Positions 1 to 8,547 of a stretch of 64,000 nucleotides of DNA are shown in pieces (positions within the stretch are counted from its first letter, which is position 1; each line of letters begins with the position of its first letter). The stretch covers positions 2,728,001-2,792,000 of the forward strand of contig OY762510.1 in assembly GCA_963665935.1 (NCBI GenBank), written 5' to 3'. Below the pieces are notes generated by a model. That model was not told the origin of the DNA. It was given only the letters and a program-made list of their open reading frames with translations, and made no database searches. The stretch is from Syntrophus sp963665935. GTDB lineage: Bacteria > Desulfobacterota > Syntrophia > Syntrophales > Syntrophaceae. Both the position numbers and the translations under genes were made by a program.

Positions 1-749
1 CGGATGCCGACGTCCTGTCCTTCGATCATCTCTGCGATGTGGCCGAGCAGTCCGAAGCCGGTGATATCCGTGCAGGCGTGAACGGACGGGGTCGCCTGGA
101 CAATTTCTCCCGCCCTTTTGTTCAGGGCGGCCATGGCGACCACGGATTTGGCGATGAGGGCTTCTTCGGCGATTCCGGCCTTGATAGCCGTGCTGACGAT
201 CCCCGTTCCCAGGGGTTTGGTCAAGATGAGCCGGTCTCCGGGGCGGGCACCGGTATTGAGCAGGACCTTGTCGGGGTGGACCGTCCCGGTTACGGAAAGA
301 CCGTATTTCAATTCCTTGTCCTCCACGCTGTGCCCACCCACCAGTACCACCCCCGCTTCACGCATCTTCTCCAGACCTCCGAGGAGGATCTGTCGGAGGA
401 CCGAGATTTCCATGGTTTTGATTGGGAAGCAGACAATATTCATGGCCGTCAAAGGGATACCGCCCATGGCGTACACATCGCTCAGGGAATTGACCACGGC
501 AATCTGGCCGAAGGTATAGGGATCATCCACGATGGGTGTAAAGAAATCCAACGTCTGGATGAGGGCCAGATCCTCCCGGATTTTATACACTCCTGCGTCT
601 TCTCCATGTTCCATCCCGACGATCAGGTTGGGGTCGGAGATCAGGGGTAGATCACGCAAGGCTTCGTTCAGGTCTCCCGGACCGATTTTGCAGGCTCAAC
701 CGGCTCCTGAAACGGTTTCGGTCAGTCTGGGTTTCCTCGGATCTTCCAT
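1..749 (-). CDS. selD: Selenide, water dikinase (selenophosphate synthetase), Sec-containing, 3' end cut by window edge
   Basis: SelD makes selenophosphate from selenide and ATP, the selenium donor for selenocysteine (Sec) synthesis. The minus-strand reading starts at the ATG at 749-747 (MEDPRKPRLTETVSGAG) and meets an in-frame TGA at 698-696, codon 18, followed by ACKIGPGDL. That is exactly where SelD proteins carry their catalytic Cys or Sec (GAG-C/U-x-CKI), so the TGA is read as Sec, not stop. Downstream, DFFTPIVDDPYTFGQIA, GGIPLTAMNI, GGHSVEDKELKYGLSVTG, TKPLGTGIVSTAIKAG and TDITGFGLLGHIAEM are all typical of SelD. About 250 of roughly 345 residues lie in the window. GGAG lies 10 bases before the ATG. 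A simple ORF caller would miss the gene or call it a pseudogene. Confidence 0.95.
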
Positions 750-914
750 TCCAACAGCTCCAATCTTGAATTTGTTTCGATCGAGTCCTTCTGTCTATCG
801 GGACCGTGGTCCGGTAAGGCATCAACTAGACTCGCCGGTACGAATATAGAAGAAAGGGATATGGATGTCAAATTCATCAGGAGACTTCAACGGGATTGAT
901 TATTCCTTCTGGTT
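750..914. promoter_or_regulatory. Divergent intergenic region between selD and a LysR gene
   Basis: These 165 bases separate selD (leftward) from a LysR-type gene (rightward). LysR regulators usually bind between themselves and a divergent target, so this is the expected place for a shared operator. No clear operator or sigma-70 promoter could be assigned by eye. The role is inferred from arrangement only. Confidence 0.4.
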
Positions 915-1871
915 ATGATAGCAGAGAAAATTATGGCATACGACGGTTTTCGAAACATTACCATTCAGCAGCTTGAAACCCTGGTCGCTCTCGTTGAAGA
1001 ACGGAGCTTCAGCCGGGCTTCCCGGCGGGTCTGTCTCACCCAGCCTTCCCTGACGAAACATGTCAAGAACATGGAAGAGGTCCTGGATGTCCGCCTCGTC
1101 AATCGTGAACGTGCGGGTGTCTCCCTGACCCCGGAGGGCAAGGTCCTTTACGACTATGCCCGGAAAGTCCTTCATCTGCGGGAAGAGGCCGGGGAACGAC
1201 TGCTCCGGATACAGGATAATGCGGCGGGAGTGGTCGACATGCAGGCCAGTACGATCCCCGCAACCTATCTTCTGCCGCATGTTCTCGGGAGTTTCAGTAA
1301 ACTCCATCCGGACATCCGGGTGAATGTCCAGATGGCCGACAGTGACGAATCCATGGATGCGATCCTGAATTCACGTTCGGAAATCGGCATCATCGGGAAA
1401 AAACCCCAGAATCCGAAACTCCAAGTGGAAACCCTTTGGGAAGACCGGCTGGTTCTTGCCGTACCCAAGGGACATCGTTTCGCCGGCAGGGGAACCGTCT
1501 CCTGGGCGGAACTGGCGGAAGAGCCCTTTGTGGTTCGGGAAAAGGGATCCGGAACCCGGGAGGTTTTCGAAAACTACCTCCGGAATGTTTTAGGATGGAC
1601 ACTTTCCCGATTGCGGATCATTGTGGAACTGGGGAGCTCGGAGGCGGTCAAGGAAGCGGTTCTTGCGGGGCTGGGAATTTCCATGATTTCCGTCCATGCC
1701 GTCAACCGTGAACTTCGTGCCGGTCTTTTCAATGAAGTTACCGTGGAAAATTGCCGCATCGAGCGTTCATTTTATTTGATTTACCGCCGCCAGCTTGCTT
1801 TGCTGCGCCACCATCAGATTTTCCTGGATTTTATTCGGAATTATAAAATCCATCAGGAACAAACTTTTTAA
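915..1871 (+). CDS. LysR-family transcriptional regulator, probably of selenium metabolism
   Basis: The 318-residue protein has an N-terminal winged helix-turn-helix (ITIQQLETLVALVEERSFS, then SRASRRVCLTQPSLTKHVKN, residues about 12-70) and a LysR substrate-binding domain (about 98-310). This is the usual length and order for LysR proteins. It is divergent from selD. LysR regulators next to selD or other selenium genes form a recognised subgroup, and a selenium-related role is inferred from this position. The effector is unknown. An ATG at 933 is a possible alternative start and has AGAG seven bases upstream; the 915 ATG has no clear ribosome site. The gene ends 10 bases before thrC, so the two may be cotranscribed. 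Confidence 0.9.
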   Translation: MIAEKIMAYDGFRNITIQQLETLVALVEERSFSRASRRVCLTQPSLTKHVKNMEEVLDVRLVNRERAGVSLTPEGKVLYDYARKVLHLREEAGERLLRIQDNAAGVVDMQASTIPATYLLPHVLGSFSKLHPDIRVNVQMADSDESMDAILNSRSEIGIIGKKPQNPKLQVETLWEDRLVLAVPKGHRFAGRGTVSWAELAEEPFVVREKGSGTREVFENYLRNVLGWTLSRLRIIVELGSSEAVKEAVLAGLGISMISVHAVNRELRAGLFNEVTVENCRIERSFYLIYRRQLALLRHHQIFLDFIRNYKIHQEQTF

Positions 1872-1881
1872 GGGGATCATC

Positions 1882-3270
1882 ATGAGAGAAAAAATTCTTT
1901 ATTATAGTTCAAATCGTTATCTCAGTTCCGCGGAAGACAAAAAGCCAGCGCATTCCGTTCCTTTTCGGGAAGCCCTGCTGGTGGGGCAGGCCCCCGATGA
2001 GGGGCTCTACATGCCTGAAAAAATTCCCCGTTTGTCCCTGAGCGATATCCATGCTTTGAAAGGTCGGCCCTATACGGAGGCCGCTTTACTGGTGGCGGAG
2101 GCTTATCTGGGAGCGGATCTTCCCTTGGAAACCCTGACTGCGGTGATTGCGTCTTCCTATAATTATGAAGTTCCCCTGGAGAGAGTCGTGGACCGCCTGT
2201 ATGTCCTTCGCCTCGACAGGGGGCCGACTGCGTCCTTTAAAGATTTTGCCGCCCGGATGATGGCCCGCCTGATGAGCTATTTCCGCGATCCCGGGAAGCG
2301 TCTGAATGTCCTGGTGGCCACGTCGGGCGATACCGGAAGTGCCGTGGGGGAGGCCTTTAAAGGCGTTGCCGGCATTGATGTCTATATCCTATACCCCCGG
2401 GATGAAGTGAGCGGCCGGCAGAAAAAGCAGCTGGATACCATCGGCGGCAATGTCCGCACATTGTCCGTGGAAGGCAAGTTCGATGACTGCCAGGATCTTG
2501 TCAAGCAGGCATTTGCAGATCCGGACCTTGCCGGGTTGAACCTGAACTCCGCCAATTCGATCAATTTCGGCCGGATTCTTCCTCAGATGATTTATTATGT
2601 CTATGCCTATGCCCAGCTTGCCGAGCCTGGAGACGAAATCGTCTTTTCCGTGCCCTCGGGAAACTTCGGGGATGCCCTGGGTTGCGAATATGCACGACGC
2701 ATGGGACTGCCCGTATCCCGCCTGGTGATGCCCACCAACGAAAACAACGAATTCCCCCGTTTTCTTGAAACCGGCATCTACGAAAAGATTTCTCCTTCCC
2801 GCGCCTGCCTATCCAATGCCATGAACGTCGGTCATCCCAGCAATCTGGCCCGGTTATTTGAATTATACGGAGGGACGGTTGATCGGACAGGATTTGTACA
2901 CAGGGTACCGGATCTGGAGACCATGAGGAAGAACATCTTCTCCGTGGCCGTATCCGACGAGGAAACCAGGCAGACGATCCGCCGGGCCTACGAGCAATAC
3001 CGGCTGCTCCTCGAGCCTCACGGGGCGGTGGGCTGGCGGGGGCTGGAACATTACCTGGCGCAGGCTGGAAAGTCTTCGCTCTGCGTATCCCTGGAAACAG
3101 CCCATCCGGCGAAGTTTCCTGAAGAAATCGAATCCCTGCTGGGGATCAGTCCCGAGTTGCCGGCCAGCATGCGGGATATTGACCGGAGGTCGGGTGAACC
3201 TCTACCGATGACTGTCGACTATGAGATCTTCCGCCAGTTCCTGATCAAAACGCTGAAGGCCACGGATTAA
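1882..3270 (+). CDS. thrC: Threonine synthase
   Basis: Threonine synthase converts O-phosphohomoserine to threonine with pyridoxal phosphate (PLP). The 462-residue protein has the N-terminal motif FREALLVGQAPDEGLYMPE, the PLP lysine in RGPTASFKDFAARM (K120), the phosphate-binding stretch VATSGDTGSAVGEAF and a second glycine-rich loop VPSGNFGDALG. Length and motifs match the enterobacterial-type enzyme. The ATG at 1882 is preferred because AGGGG lies just upstream; the reading frame stays open back to 1795, but that part overlaps the LysR gene and is not ThrC-like. It probably forms an operon with the preceding regulator. Confidence 0.95.
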   Translation: MREKILYYSSNRYLSSAEDKKPAHSVPFREALLVGQAPDEGLYMPEKIPRLSLSDIHALKGRPYTEAALLVAEAYLGADLPLETLTAVIASSYNYEVPLERVVDRLYVLRLDRGPTASFKDFAARMMARLMSYFRDPGKRLNVLVATSGDTGSAVGEAFKGVAGIDVYILYPRDEVSGRQKKQLDTIGGNVRTLSVEGKFDDCQDLVKQAFADPDLAGLNLNSANSINFGRILPQMIYYVYAYAQLAEPGDEIVFSVPSGNFGDALGCEYARRMGLPVSRLVMPTNENNEFPRFLETGIYEKISPSRACLSNAMNVGHPSNLARLFELYGGTVDRTGFVHRVPDLETMRKNIFSVAVSDEETRQTIRRAYEQYRLLLEPHGAVGWRGLEHYLAQAGKSSLCVSLETAHPAKFPEEIESLLGISPELPASMRDIDRRSGEPLPMTVDYEIFRQFLIKTLKATD

Positions 3271-3402
3271 GATCAATCAGGCCTTGCAGAGGTTGACAGG
3301 GTCATTCCGGCAGGAGGTGATTCAGCCTTGTCTAGGCTTCCTCAAAGAGGGGGAACCGAAGCCGCTCCGGTCATTCGAAGAAAGGCAGTCCGGCAAAAAA
3401 GG

Positions 3403-3603
3403 TCATTTTGGCGGCTGGTACATGGGTCGGCTTATCGTGGGTTTAAACTGTGATTTATCCGAGCCGCATATCGGGCAGGTCCAGTCGTCGGGGAGATCTT
3501 CAAAGGCGGTGCCTGCCGGAATGCCGCCGATGCGGTCCCCGTTTTCCGGATCATAAATGTAACCGCAGATTGCGCACTTGTACTGCTGCCTTTTTTTATC
3601 CAT
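3403..3603 (-). CDS. Rubredoxin
   Basis: This 66-residue protein carries one mononuclear iron site made by two CxxC pairs: YKCAICGYIYDPENGD near the N terminus and DDWTCPICGSDKSQF further on. The stretch GTAFEDLPDDWTCPICG is diagnostic of rubredoxin. These proteins are cytoplasmic one-electron carriers, common in anaerobes for oxygen and superoxide detoxification or oxidoreductase partners. GGAGGAG lies just before the ATG. It is the last gene of the minus-strand run before thrC and converges on it. The extra C-terminal tail of about ten residues is not conserved. Confidence 0.96.
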   Translation of the reverse strand: MDKKRQQYKCAICGYIYDPENGDRIGGIPAGTAFEDLPDDWTCPICGSDKSQFKPTISRPMYQPPK

Positions 3604-3657
3604 CGTCTCCTCCGTTTTAACCTGTTTTCCGGCAAGTATGCTCTTGTTGCGCGGATT

Positions 3658-4494
3658 TCAGATGTCGGTAAATTGAAGAAGCGCCTGGGAGCAACTTTCC
3701 GGAATGAGCCTGGGGAAACCGTAGTATCCCAGCCTTCCGCCGTTATCCCCATGGAAATCACTTCCCCCCGTTTCAATCAGATGATGCCGCCTTGCAAGTT
3801 CCCTGAAGAATTTGACATCCTGCGTGTCATGCATGGTCGCATAAACCTCGATACCGGCTATGCCCTGACCGGCCAATCCCTGAATGGTCCGATCATATTC
3901 CCTGTAATCACCTAACTTGAGAGACTTCGGATGGGCCAGGACCGGCAGGCCTCCGACGCTCTGAATGAGATTCAGGGCCGCTTCCGGCGAAAGCTTTTCT
4001 TTGGGTACATACCCCGGCGCACCCTTGTCGAGATAGGTGCGCAGGGCGTAATGAATATCGGGGGCATAGCCCTTCTTCATGAGGGCGCGCGCGACATGGG
4101 GTTTCCCCGGTGCGGCGCCGTTGGATTCATTGGCCACGTCCTCGGGCGTTATCAGGACCCCAACCCGATTCAGCCGCTCAACGATCCGCAGAATCCGGTC
4201 TTCGCGGATGCTCTTCAATTGCGCCAGCTTTTCTCGAAAAGCCCTGTTTTGATGGTGGATTCCATATCCCAGGAGATGAAATTCTCCTGTCGGATGGGAA
4301 ACGGATAACTCGATGGCCGGCAGAAAGCGTATCCCCTCGTGTTGCGCCGCCTGAGCCGCCTCGTCCAGACCCTCTACCGTATCATGATCGGCAATGGCGA
4401 GCACGGAAATGCCCTCTTTCGCCGCCATGCGGATGATGTCGGCCGGGCTCACCAAACCGTCAGAGGCGGTGGTGTGGCAGTGGAGGTCTATCAT
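3658..4494 (-). CDS. PHP-domain metal-dependent phosphoesterase (RNase AM/YciV type)
   Basis: The 278-residue protein begins with the PHP-domain metal site MIDLHCHTTASDGLVSP and continues with LAIADHDTVEGLDEA, ELSVSHPTGEFHLLGYG, PVLAHPKSL and GGSDFHGDNGG. These His and Asp residues coordinate a trinuclear metal centre. The order and length fit the YciV/TrpH branch, which removes phosphate from 3',5'-nucleoside bisphosphates and trims RNA 5' ends. Substrate assignment comes from family knowledge. It lies 27 bases downstream of yhbY on the same strand, which fits an RNA-related pair. Confidence 0.88.
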   Translation of the reverse strand: MIDLHCHTTASDGLVSPADIIRMAAKEGISVLAIADHDTVEGLDEAAQAAQHEGIRFLPAIELSVSHPTGEFHLLGYGIHHQNRAFREKLAQLKSIREDRILRIVERLNRVGVLITPEDVANESNGAAPGKPHVARALMKKGYAPDIHYALRTYLDKGAPGYVPKEKLSPEAALNLIQSVGGLPVLAHPKSLKLGDYREYDRTIQGLAGQGIAGIEVYATMHDTQDVKFFRELARRHHLIETGGSDFHGDNGGRLGYYGFPRLIPESCSQALLQFTDI

Positions 4495-4521
4495 GTCGCA
4501 ATCCTGTTTCCCTTTTTTCTG

Positions 4522-4809
4522 TCAAGGCAGGGCAATTTTCGGCTGTTCGGCTTTCCGATAGAGAAGAAAGGTCCTTCCCAGGATCTGGGCAATTTCAGCG
4601 TTGAGACTCGAGGCCATCTGTTCAGCCGCTTCCCTGCGGTCCGTCAGGCTGCTGTCCAGAAGTTTCACTTTGATCAATTCATGATGCTCCAGTGCCGAAT
4701 CCGTTTCCTGAAGGACGGATTCGGACACTTCGCTTTTCCCGATCAGTACGACGGGTTTCAAATCATGTCCCATTCTGCGTAGAAATCTTTTCTGCTTTCC
4801 TGTCAGCAT
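4522..4809 (-). CDS. yhbY: YhbY/CRM-domain RNA-binding protein
   Basis: The 95-residue protein is a single CRM domain: LTGKQKRFLRRMGHDLKP, VVLIGKSEVSESVLQETDSA, then HELIKVKLLDSS. YhbY associates with pre-50S ribosomal subunits. Length, start and motif match the family closely. The short C-terminal tail (RKAEQPKIALP) is normal. It is upstream of and probably cotranscribed with the PHP phosphoesterase. Confidence 0.93.
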   Translation of the reverse strand: MLTGKQKRFLRRMGHDLKPVVLIGKSEVSESVLQETDSALEHHELIKVKLLDSSLTDRREAAEQMASSLNAEIAQILGRTFLLYRKAEQPKIALP

Positions 4810-4958
4810 GCAATCCCCAAACGATCATAACAAATTATTTTGAGTCGAAAGAAAAAACCTGATGAGAGGATACTCTATCGGTAGGAAATGGTAAATGCTA
4901 ATTTAAAGCATTGGTATCGGGAACATGAAATCCGGAAGAACACGATTTCGCTCCCTTG

Positions 4959-5498
4959 TCATTCAACCCCTACCAGCCGCATCAAAAAGAGAACGAGGCT
5001 CAAGATGGTGAAAAATGCCGCGAAGATGATCCCGAACGTATAGGCCATGCTGCGCGCCCTATGGGGTCGCGTAAAGACCATCCGATGCTCCGCGTCTCTT
5101 GGCTTCTCACCCTCCAGGCCCTTGATCTCGAACACGTAGCGACCTGGAAAAGAAACGTCATAGACCCTCAGTTCCATGATCGCCTTCTTGAAACCCGACG
5201 TCGTCATCCTGAACAGGATTCTGCGGTTCTTTACCGCCCTTCCGTCAGGTCCGGTGAGTTCGTACTTCAGCTTTGCAAAGCGCCTGCTCAGGATCGGTCC
5301 CTCTATACAGAGGACCACCCGGCCCGTCTCGAAAAATTCAACCTCCTGGCGGTCGACCAGGGGAACACTCAACAGCCGCGCCTCTCTTCCCGTCCGGATC
5401 ACGCCGATAATGCACCTGACGAGCAGGAAAACAGCCAGGATAAATGCCGGAGCGGATATCCAGAGGCCGTACCTGTATACAAAAGACAGAAATTCCAT
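4959..5498 (-). CDS. Hypothetical membrane protein with two transmembrane segments
   Basis: No family was recognised. The 179-residue protein has a hydrophobic segment at about residues 12-34 (WISAPAFILAVFLLVRC), a soluble middle of about 115 residues rich in beta-strand-like alternation (LKYELTGPDGRAVKNRRILF), and a second hydrophobic segment at about 152-175 (FGIIFAAFFTILSLVLFLMR). Both ends are probably on the same side of the membrane. It is on the same strand as its neighbours and 13 bases downstream of the ABM monooxygenase gene, so it may share a transcript. Confidence 0.7.
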   Translation of the reverse strand: MEFLSFVYRYGLWISAPAFILAVFLLVRCIIGVIRTGREARLLSVPLVDRQEVEFFETGRVVLCIEGPILSRRFAKLKYELTGPDGRAVKNRRILFRMTTSGFKKAIMELRVYDVSFPGRYVFEIKGLEGEKPRDAEHRMVFTRPHRARSMAYTFGIIFAAFFTILSLVLFLMRLVGVE

Positions 5499-5511
5499 AA
5501 TTCACCACCCA

Positions 5512-5817
5512 TCAGTCTTCAGGAGACCATGCCGCTTCGCCCCTGAACAAGATCTTGAGATTGGTTCCCAACTCGTTTTGCAGACCGGATACCCAGCGCT
5601 GAAAAGGAGCGTTGTCCTTGTGAGCTTCGAACGCCTGGGTGTCACGGTATGCCTCGTAAACATACAGGGCATTTTCGTCCTTTGGATCCCGGTAAAACTC
5701 AAACCTCAGGGTCCCTGTCTCTCGATCTCTGCATACTTCCCCGTCCCATTTCATAAAATCAACAAGTTCCTGATACTTTCCCGGTTGTGCTTCAATTCTG
5801 AAGAGAATACCAAACAT
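5512..5817 (-). CDS. ABM-domain (quinol monooxygenase-like) protein
   Basis: The 101-residue protein is a single antibiotic-biosynthesis-monooxygenase (dimeric alpha-beta barrel) domain: FGILFRIEAQPGKYQELVDF, then TGTLRFEFYRDPKDENALYV and YEAYRDTQAFEAHKDNAPFQ. Family members act on quinols or are small stress proteins without cofactors. AAAGGAGC lies upstream of the ATG. The actual substrate is unknown. The final residues (GEAAWSPED) are not part of the domain. Confidence 0.85.
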   Translation of the reverse strand: MFGILFRIEAQPGKYQELVDFMKWDGEVCRDRETGTLRFEFYRDPKDENALYVYEAYRDTQAFEAHKDNAPFQRWVSGLQNELGTNLKILFRGEAAWSPED

Positions 5818-5853
5818 GATTGCTCCTTTATGCTGTGAAATTTCACGTCCCTT

Positions 5854-6549
5854 TTATACCACGAGAAGTTCTTTCTTCTTCATCAGTTCCCAGAAAAGAT
5901 TTTCCGTGAGAGGCTGGGAGGAAATGAACCAGGAGTTCTTGTCAGAGGCTTTGAAGAGGGAGTAGTAATCCGGTTCCTTGGTATAATCCCGATAGGCGAA
6001 GAGGTTCCGTCCGTCGCTGAAGAGGCAGTTGAGGGCGGAAAAGGAATAGTCCCGCTGAATGACGGAAACTGTGTTCAGAAAGGCCTCAGCCAGGGAAGGC
6101 GATGGATCGCTCATGATACGGAGAAAAAAGACTTCGGTATCCAGGGCGTCCTCTGCGAGGCCTGGAACGGTTATGCCGGGAATCAATCCCTGGTAATTAT
6201 AGATCGTGCCGTTATGGGCAAAGACAGTGTTTTTGTACTGGAAGGGATGGGCGTGCCGGGTTGTGGCGGAATTGCTCCAGGCGGACTTGCGCAGATGGAG
6301 GATCATAACGGGGCATTTTCCCGCTTTGCTGAGATGATTCAGGACGTGTCCCCTTTCTTCAAGAAGATTTCTGCCGCTTTTATGAACTTCCCATCGGCTG
6401 TTGAGATGAAGAGCCATTCCCCAGCCATCCCCGTGTCCGGGGGGATCACCGGCCATCACGTTGCCGGTACGGGCGAGATCGCAGAAGTTTTCGATGATCT
6501 GCCGATGCGTTGCGAAGTCGAAATTCCTTATGCCAAGCAGTCTGCACAT
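5854..6549 (-). CDS. Class II glutamine amidotransferase (YafJ-like)
   Basis: The 231-residue protein begins MCRLLGIR, where Cys2 becomes the N-terminal nucleophile of the Ntn-type glutaminase. GHGDGWGMALHLNS, LHLRKSAWSNSATTRHAHPF and FAHNGTIYNYQG follow, which are the class II glutaminase fold motifs. There is no synthetase domain, so it belongs to the stand-alone YafJ/EgtC-like group of uncertain acceptor. Its start lies one base from the spmB stop, so it is part of the ldcA-like/spmA/spmB transcription unit. Confidence 0.88.
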   Translation of the reverse strand: MCRLLGIRNFDFATHRQIIENFCDLARTGNVMAGDPPGHGDGWGMALHLNSRWEVHKSGRNLLEERGHVLNHLSKAGKCPVMILHLRKSAWSNSATTRHAHPFQYKNTVFAHNGTIYNYQGLIPGITVPGLAEDALDTEVFFLRIMSDPSPSLAEAFLNTVSVIQRDYSFSALNCLFSDGRNLFAYRDYTKEPDYYSLFKASDKNSWFISSQPLTENLFWELMKKKELLVV

Positions 6550-6550
6550 T

Positions 6551-7081
6551 TCAAAAAAACCACCTCACGACAAGAATCGCAACCACGATTCCGATAAAAT
6601 CGGCAACGAGGCACACCGGCACCAGATAGCGGGTTTTCCGGATGCTTACCGCCCCAAGATAAACGGCAAGGACGTAGAATGTGGTCTCCGCACTTCCCAT
6701 GATGACGGCGGTCATCCGGGTGGCTGTCGAGTCCGGCCCGGTGGTCTTGACAATATCGGTAAACAGGGCCGTCGAGGCGCTGCCGGAGAGAGGCTTGACA
6801 ATGGCCATGGAAATGACTTCGATGGGGAGATCGAGAAAAGCGAAAAGTCCGAAAAACAGATTCCGGAGGCAGTCAAAAGCGCCGGATGCCTGAAAGCCTT
6901 TGATAGCGACGAAGATTGCCAGCAGATAGGGAAAGATGTTCAGAACAATTCCCGGACCTTCTTTTGCCCCGGCAACAAAGGAATCGTAAACGCGGACCTT
7001 TTTGAACGTTCCATAGAGGATCGTAAAGAGAAGAAAGAGGGGGATGATCAGAAGGGATATCGTACTGAGATGCCGGATCAT
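6551..7081 (-). CDS. spmB: Spore maturation protein B homologue (nucleoside-recognition/Gate domain membrane protein)
   Basis: The 176-residue integral membrane protein carries the Gate domain: FVAGAKEGPGIVLNIFPYLL, then MAIVKPLSGSASTALFTDI and MTAVIMGSAETTFYVLAVY. Four to five hydrophobic stretches are visible. In Bacillus SpmA and SpmB affect spore core dehydration, but the pair is also common in non-sporulating Desulfobacterota and Bacteroidetes, where the role is unknown. The start overlaps the spmA stop by four bases (ATGA type), so the pair is translationally coupled. Confidence 0.92.
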   Translation of the reverse strand: MIRHLSTISLLIIPLFLLFTILYGTFKKVRVYDSFVAGAKEGPGIVLNIFPYLLAIFVAIKGFQASGAFDCLRNLFFGLFAFLDLPIEVISMAIVKPLSGSASTALFTDIVKTTGPDSTATRMTAVIMGSAETTFYVLAVYLGAVSIRKTRYLVPVCLVADFIGIVVAILVVRWFF

Positions 7082-7653
7082 TTAAGGATCTTCCTGAAAG
7101 AGAATAGAATTGTCAGCGCGGTCAAGGCTGAAACGAGGGTGGCGATCAGGACCGGCAGAACGATCTCGGCCGGATTTTCGGCGCCGTAGGCGGCGAGAAT
7201 CCCGATGACGGAAAAGGGGATCAACTGGATGCTGGCGGTATTGAGGACAATAAAGATCATCATTTCAAAGGTGATGGTTCCCTTATCTTCGTTCAGGGAA
7301 TCGAGTTCCTGCATGGCCTTGATCCCCAGCGGGGTGGCGGCGTTGCCCAGGCCGAAAAGGTTCGCCAGGACATTGAGGGTGATCGCCGTAAGCGAGGGGT
7401 GATCGTTGGGGATGTTTTTGAAGAGCCGGGAGAGAATCGGCCGGAACATGTGGGCAATCCGGTAGATCAGCCCGGAGTCTTCGAGAATGCGCGTAATCCC
7501 CAGCCAGACAGAGATGATGCCCAGCAGGAACAGGGAGATCTCCACCGCCGATTTGGCGCCGTCGAAAAGGGCCTGCGTAAAGGCTTCCAGCTTACCTGTA
7601 AAGACGGCAAAGACGATGCTGACGGAAAGGAGGATCAGCCAGAGGACGTTCAT
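7078..7653 (-). CDS. spmA: Spore maturation protein A homologue (Gate domain membrane protein)
   Basis: The 191-residue protein has the SpmA N terminus MNVLWLILLSVSIVFAVFTG, followed by GAKSAVEISLFLLGIISVWL, the Gate motif NVLANLFGLGNAATPLGIKA and QLIPFSVIGILAAYG. Length and motif order match SpmA. It overlaps the stop of the upstream carboxypeptidase gene by four bases and the start of spmB by four bases. Coupling to a peptidoglycan carboxypeptidase suggests a cell-wall-linked role in this non-sporulating background (inference). Confidence 0.92.
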   Translation of the reverse strand: MNVLWLILLSVSIVFAVFTGKLEAFTQALFDGAKSAVEISLFLLGIISVWLGITRILEDSGLIYRIAHMFRPILSRLFKNIPNDHPSLTAITLNVLANLFGLGNAATPLGIKAMQELDSLNEDKGTITFEMMIFIVLNTASIQLIPFSVIGILAAYGAENPAEIVLPVLIATLVSALTALTILFSFRKILK

Positions 7654-8528
7654 GGAATGACCCCCGGCAGGGACATCTCTTGAATGAAAAGACGCTTCCG
7701 ATCCGTATCCAGCTCCACCAAAGCGCCGACGGGCAGCGTCATCTTGTTGTCCCCATGGCCGATATAAGAGCAGGAAACCACGGGAATTTTTATTTCCATC
7801 TGCGAGGCGATCATCTCAAAAACCTGCCTGCTTCTGATCTCGCGGAAATCGCCGAGGATGATCGCCTGGACATCCCGGAACTTGCCGGCAAGGATCCACT
7901 GGGTCAGGCAGCGGTCGATCGCATGGCTCTTTTCGTCGACATCTTCCAGGAAAAGAATCGAATGCTCCGTATCGATCTCCCAGTCTGTCCCCATCAGGGC
8001 GTTCAGGGTCATGAGATTGCCGCCCTTGAGAACGCCTCGGGCAATGCCGGGGTGAAAGACTTTAACCGGTGCGCCTTTGAAGAGGTTTTTCTCCGGGAAG
8101 CCGCTAACGGCGTTTATAAAGGACTTCAACGTAAAGGGGGTTGGCGAACTGAGATTCTTTACCATCGGGGCATGAAGGGTGACCAGTCCGGTCCGTTCGA
8201 AAATGGGGTTAAGCAAGACGCTGACGTCACTGAAACCCGCAAAGACTTTGGGATGCTTTCGGATCAGATCGAAATCGATAAAGGGCAGGGATTTCATTGC
8301 GCCATAGCCGCCCCGCTGAGCCAGGATCATCTCGATATCCGGGTTGGAAAAGGCCCGATGGATCTGAGCCGCTTTTTCTCGTGGCGAGGGCAGGGCTGTG
8401 GGAAATTCCGGATTCAAGACGTTGAACCCAAGCCTAAAGAGCGATTGCGTGCCGCCCGAAAAATCGCGCTTCTTTTTGATCAGAGAACTGGGCGTTATGA
8501 GAAAGACATTTTTCACGGCAGGTCTCAA
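7650..8528 (-). CDS. LD-carboxypeptidase (peptidase family S66)
   Basis: S66 enzymes cut the L,D-bond of murein tetrapeptides during cell-wall recycling. The 292-residue protein shows LAQRGGYGAMKSLPFIDFDL, FAGFSDVSVLL (the nucleophilic serine lies in the SD motif), ILFLEDVDEKSHAIDR (catalytic Glu) and SYIGHGDNKMTLPVG (catalytic His). The triad Ser-Glu-His is thus complete. No signal peptide is visible, which fits the cytoplasmic recycling enzyme. It is upstream of and overlaps spmA. Confidence 0.9.
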   Translation of the reverse strand: MRPAVKNVFLITPSSLIKKKRDFSGGTQSLFRLGFNVLNPEFPTALPSPREKAAQIHRAFSNPDIEMILAQRGGYGAMKSLPFIDFDLIRKHPKVFAGFSDVSVLLNPIFERTGLVTLHAPMVKNLSSPTPFTLKSFINAVSGFPEKNLFKGAPVKVFHPGIARGVLKGGNLMTLNALMGTDWEIDTEHSILFLEDVDEKSHAIDRCLTQWILAGKFRDVQAIILGDFREIRSRQVFEMIASQMEIKIPVVSCSYIGHGDNKMTLPVGALVELDTDRKRLFIQEMSLPGVIP

Positions 8529-8547
8529 AAATCCATTCTTAGGTCCC

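Noticed and set aside
696..698. Premature stop that would make selD a pseudogene
   Set aside because: The TGA is exactly at the catalytic Cys/Sec position and homology continues in frame on both sides.
6551..7653. spmA/spmB as evidence of a spore-forming Firmicute
   Set aside because: The pair is widespread in non-sporulating Gram-negative bacteria. MltA, PEP-CTERM, a GT25 LPS enzyme and lipoproteins here point to an outer membrane.
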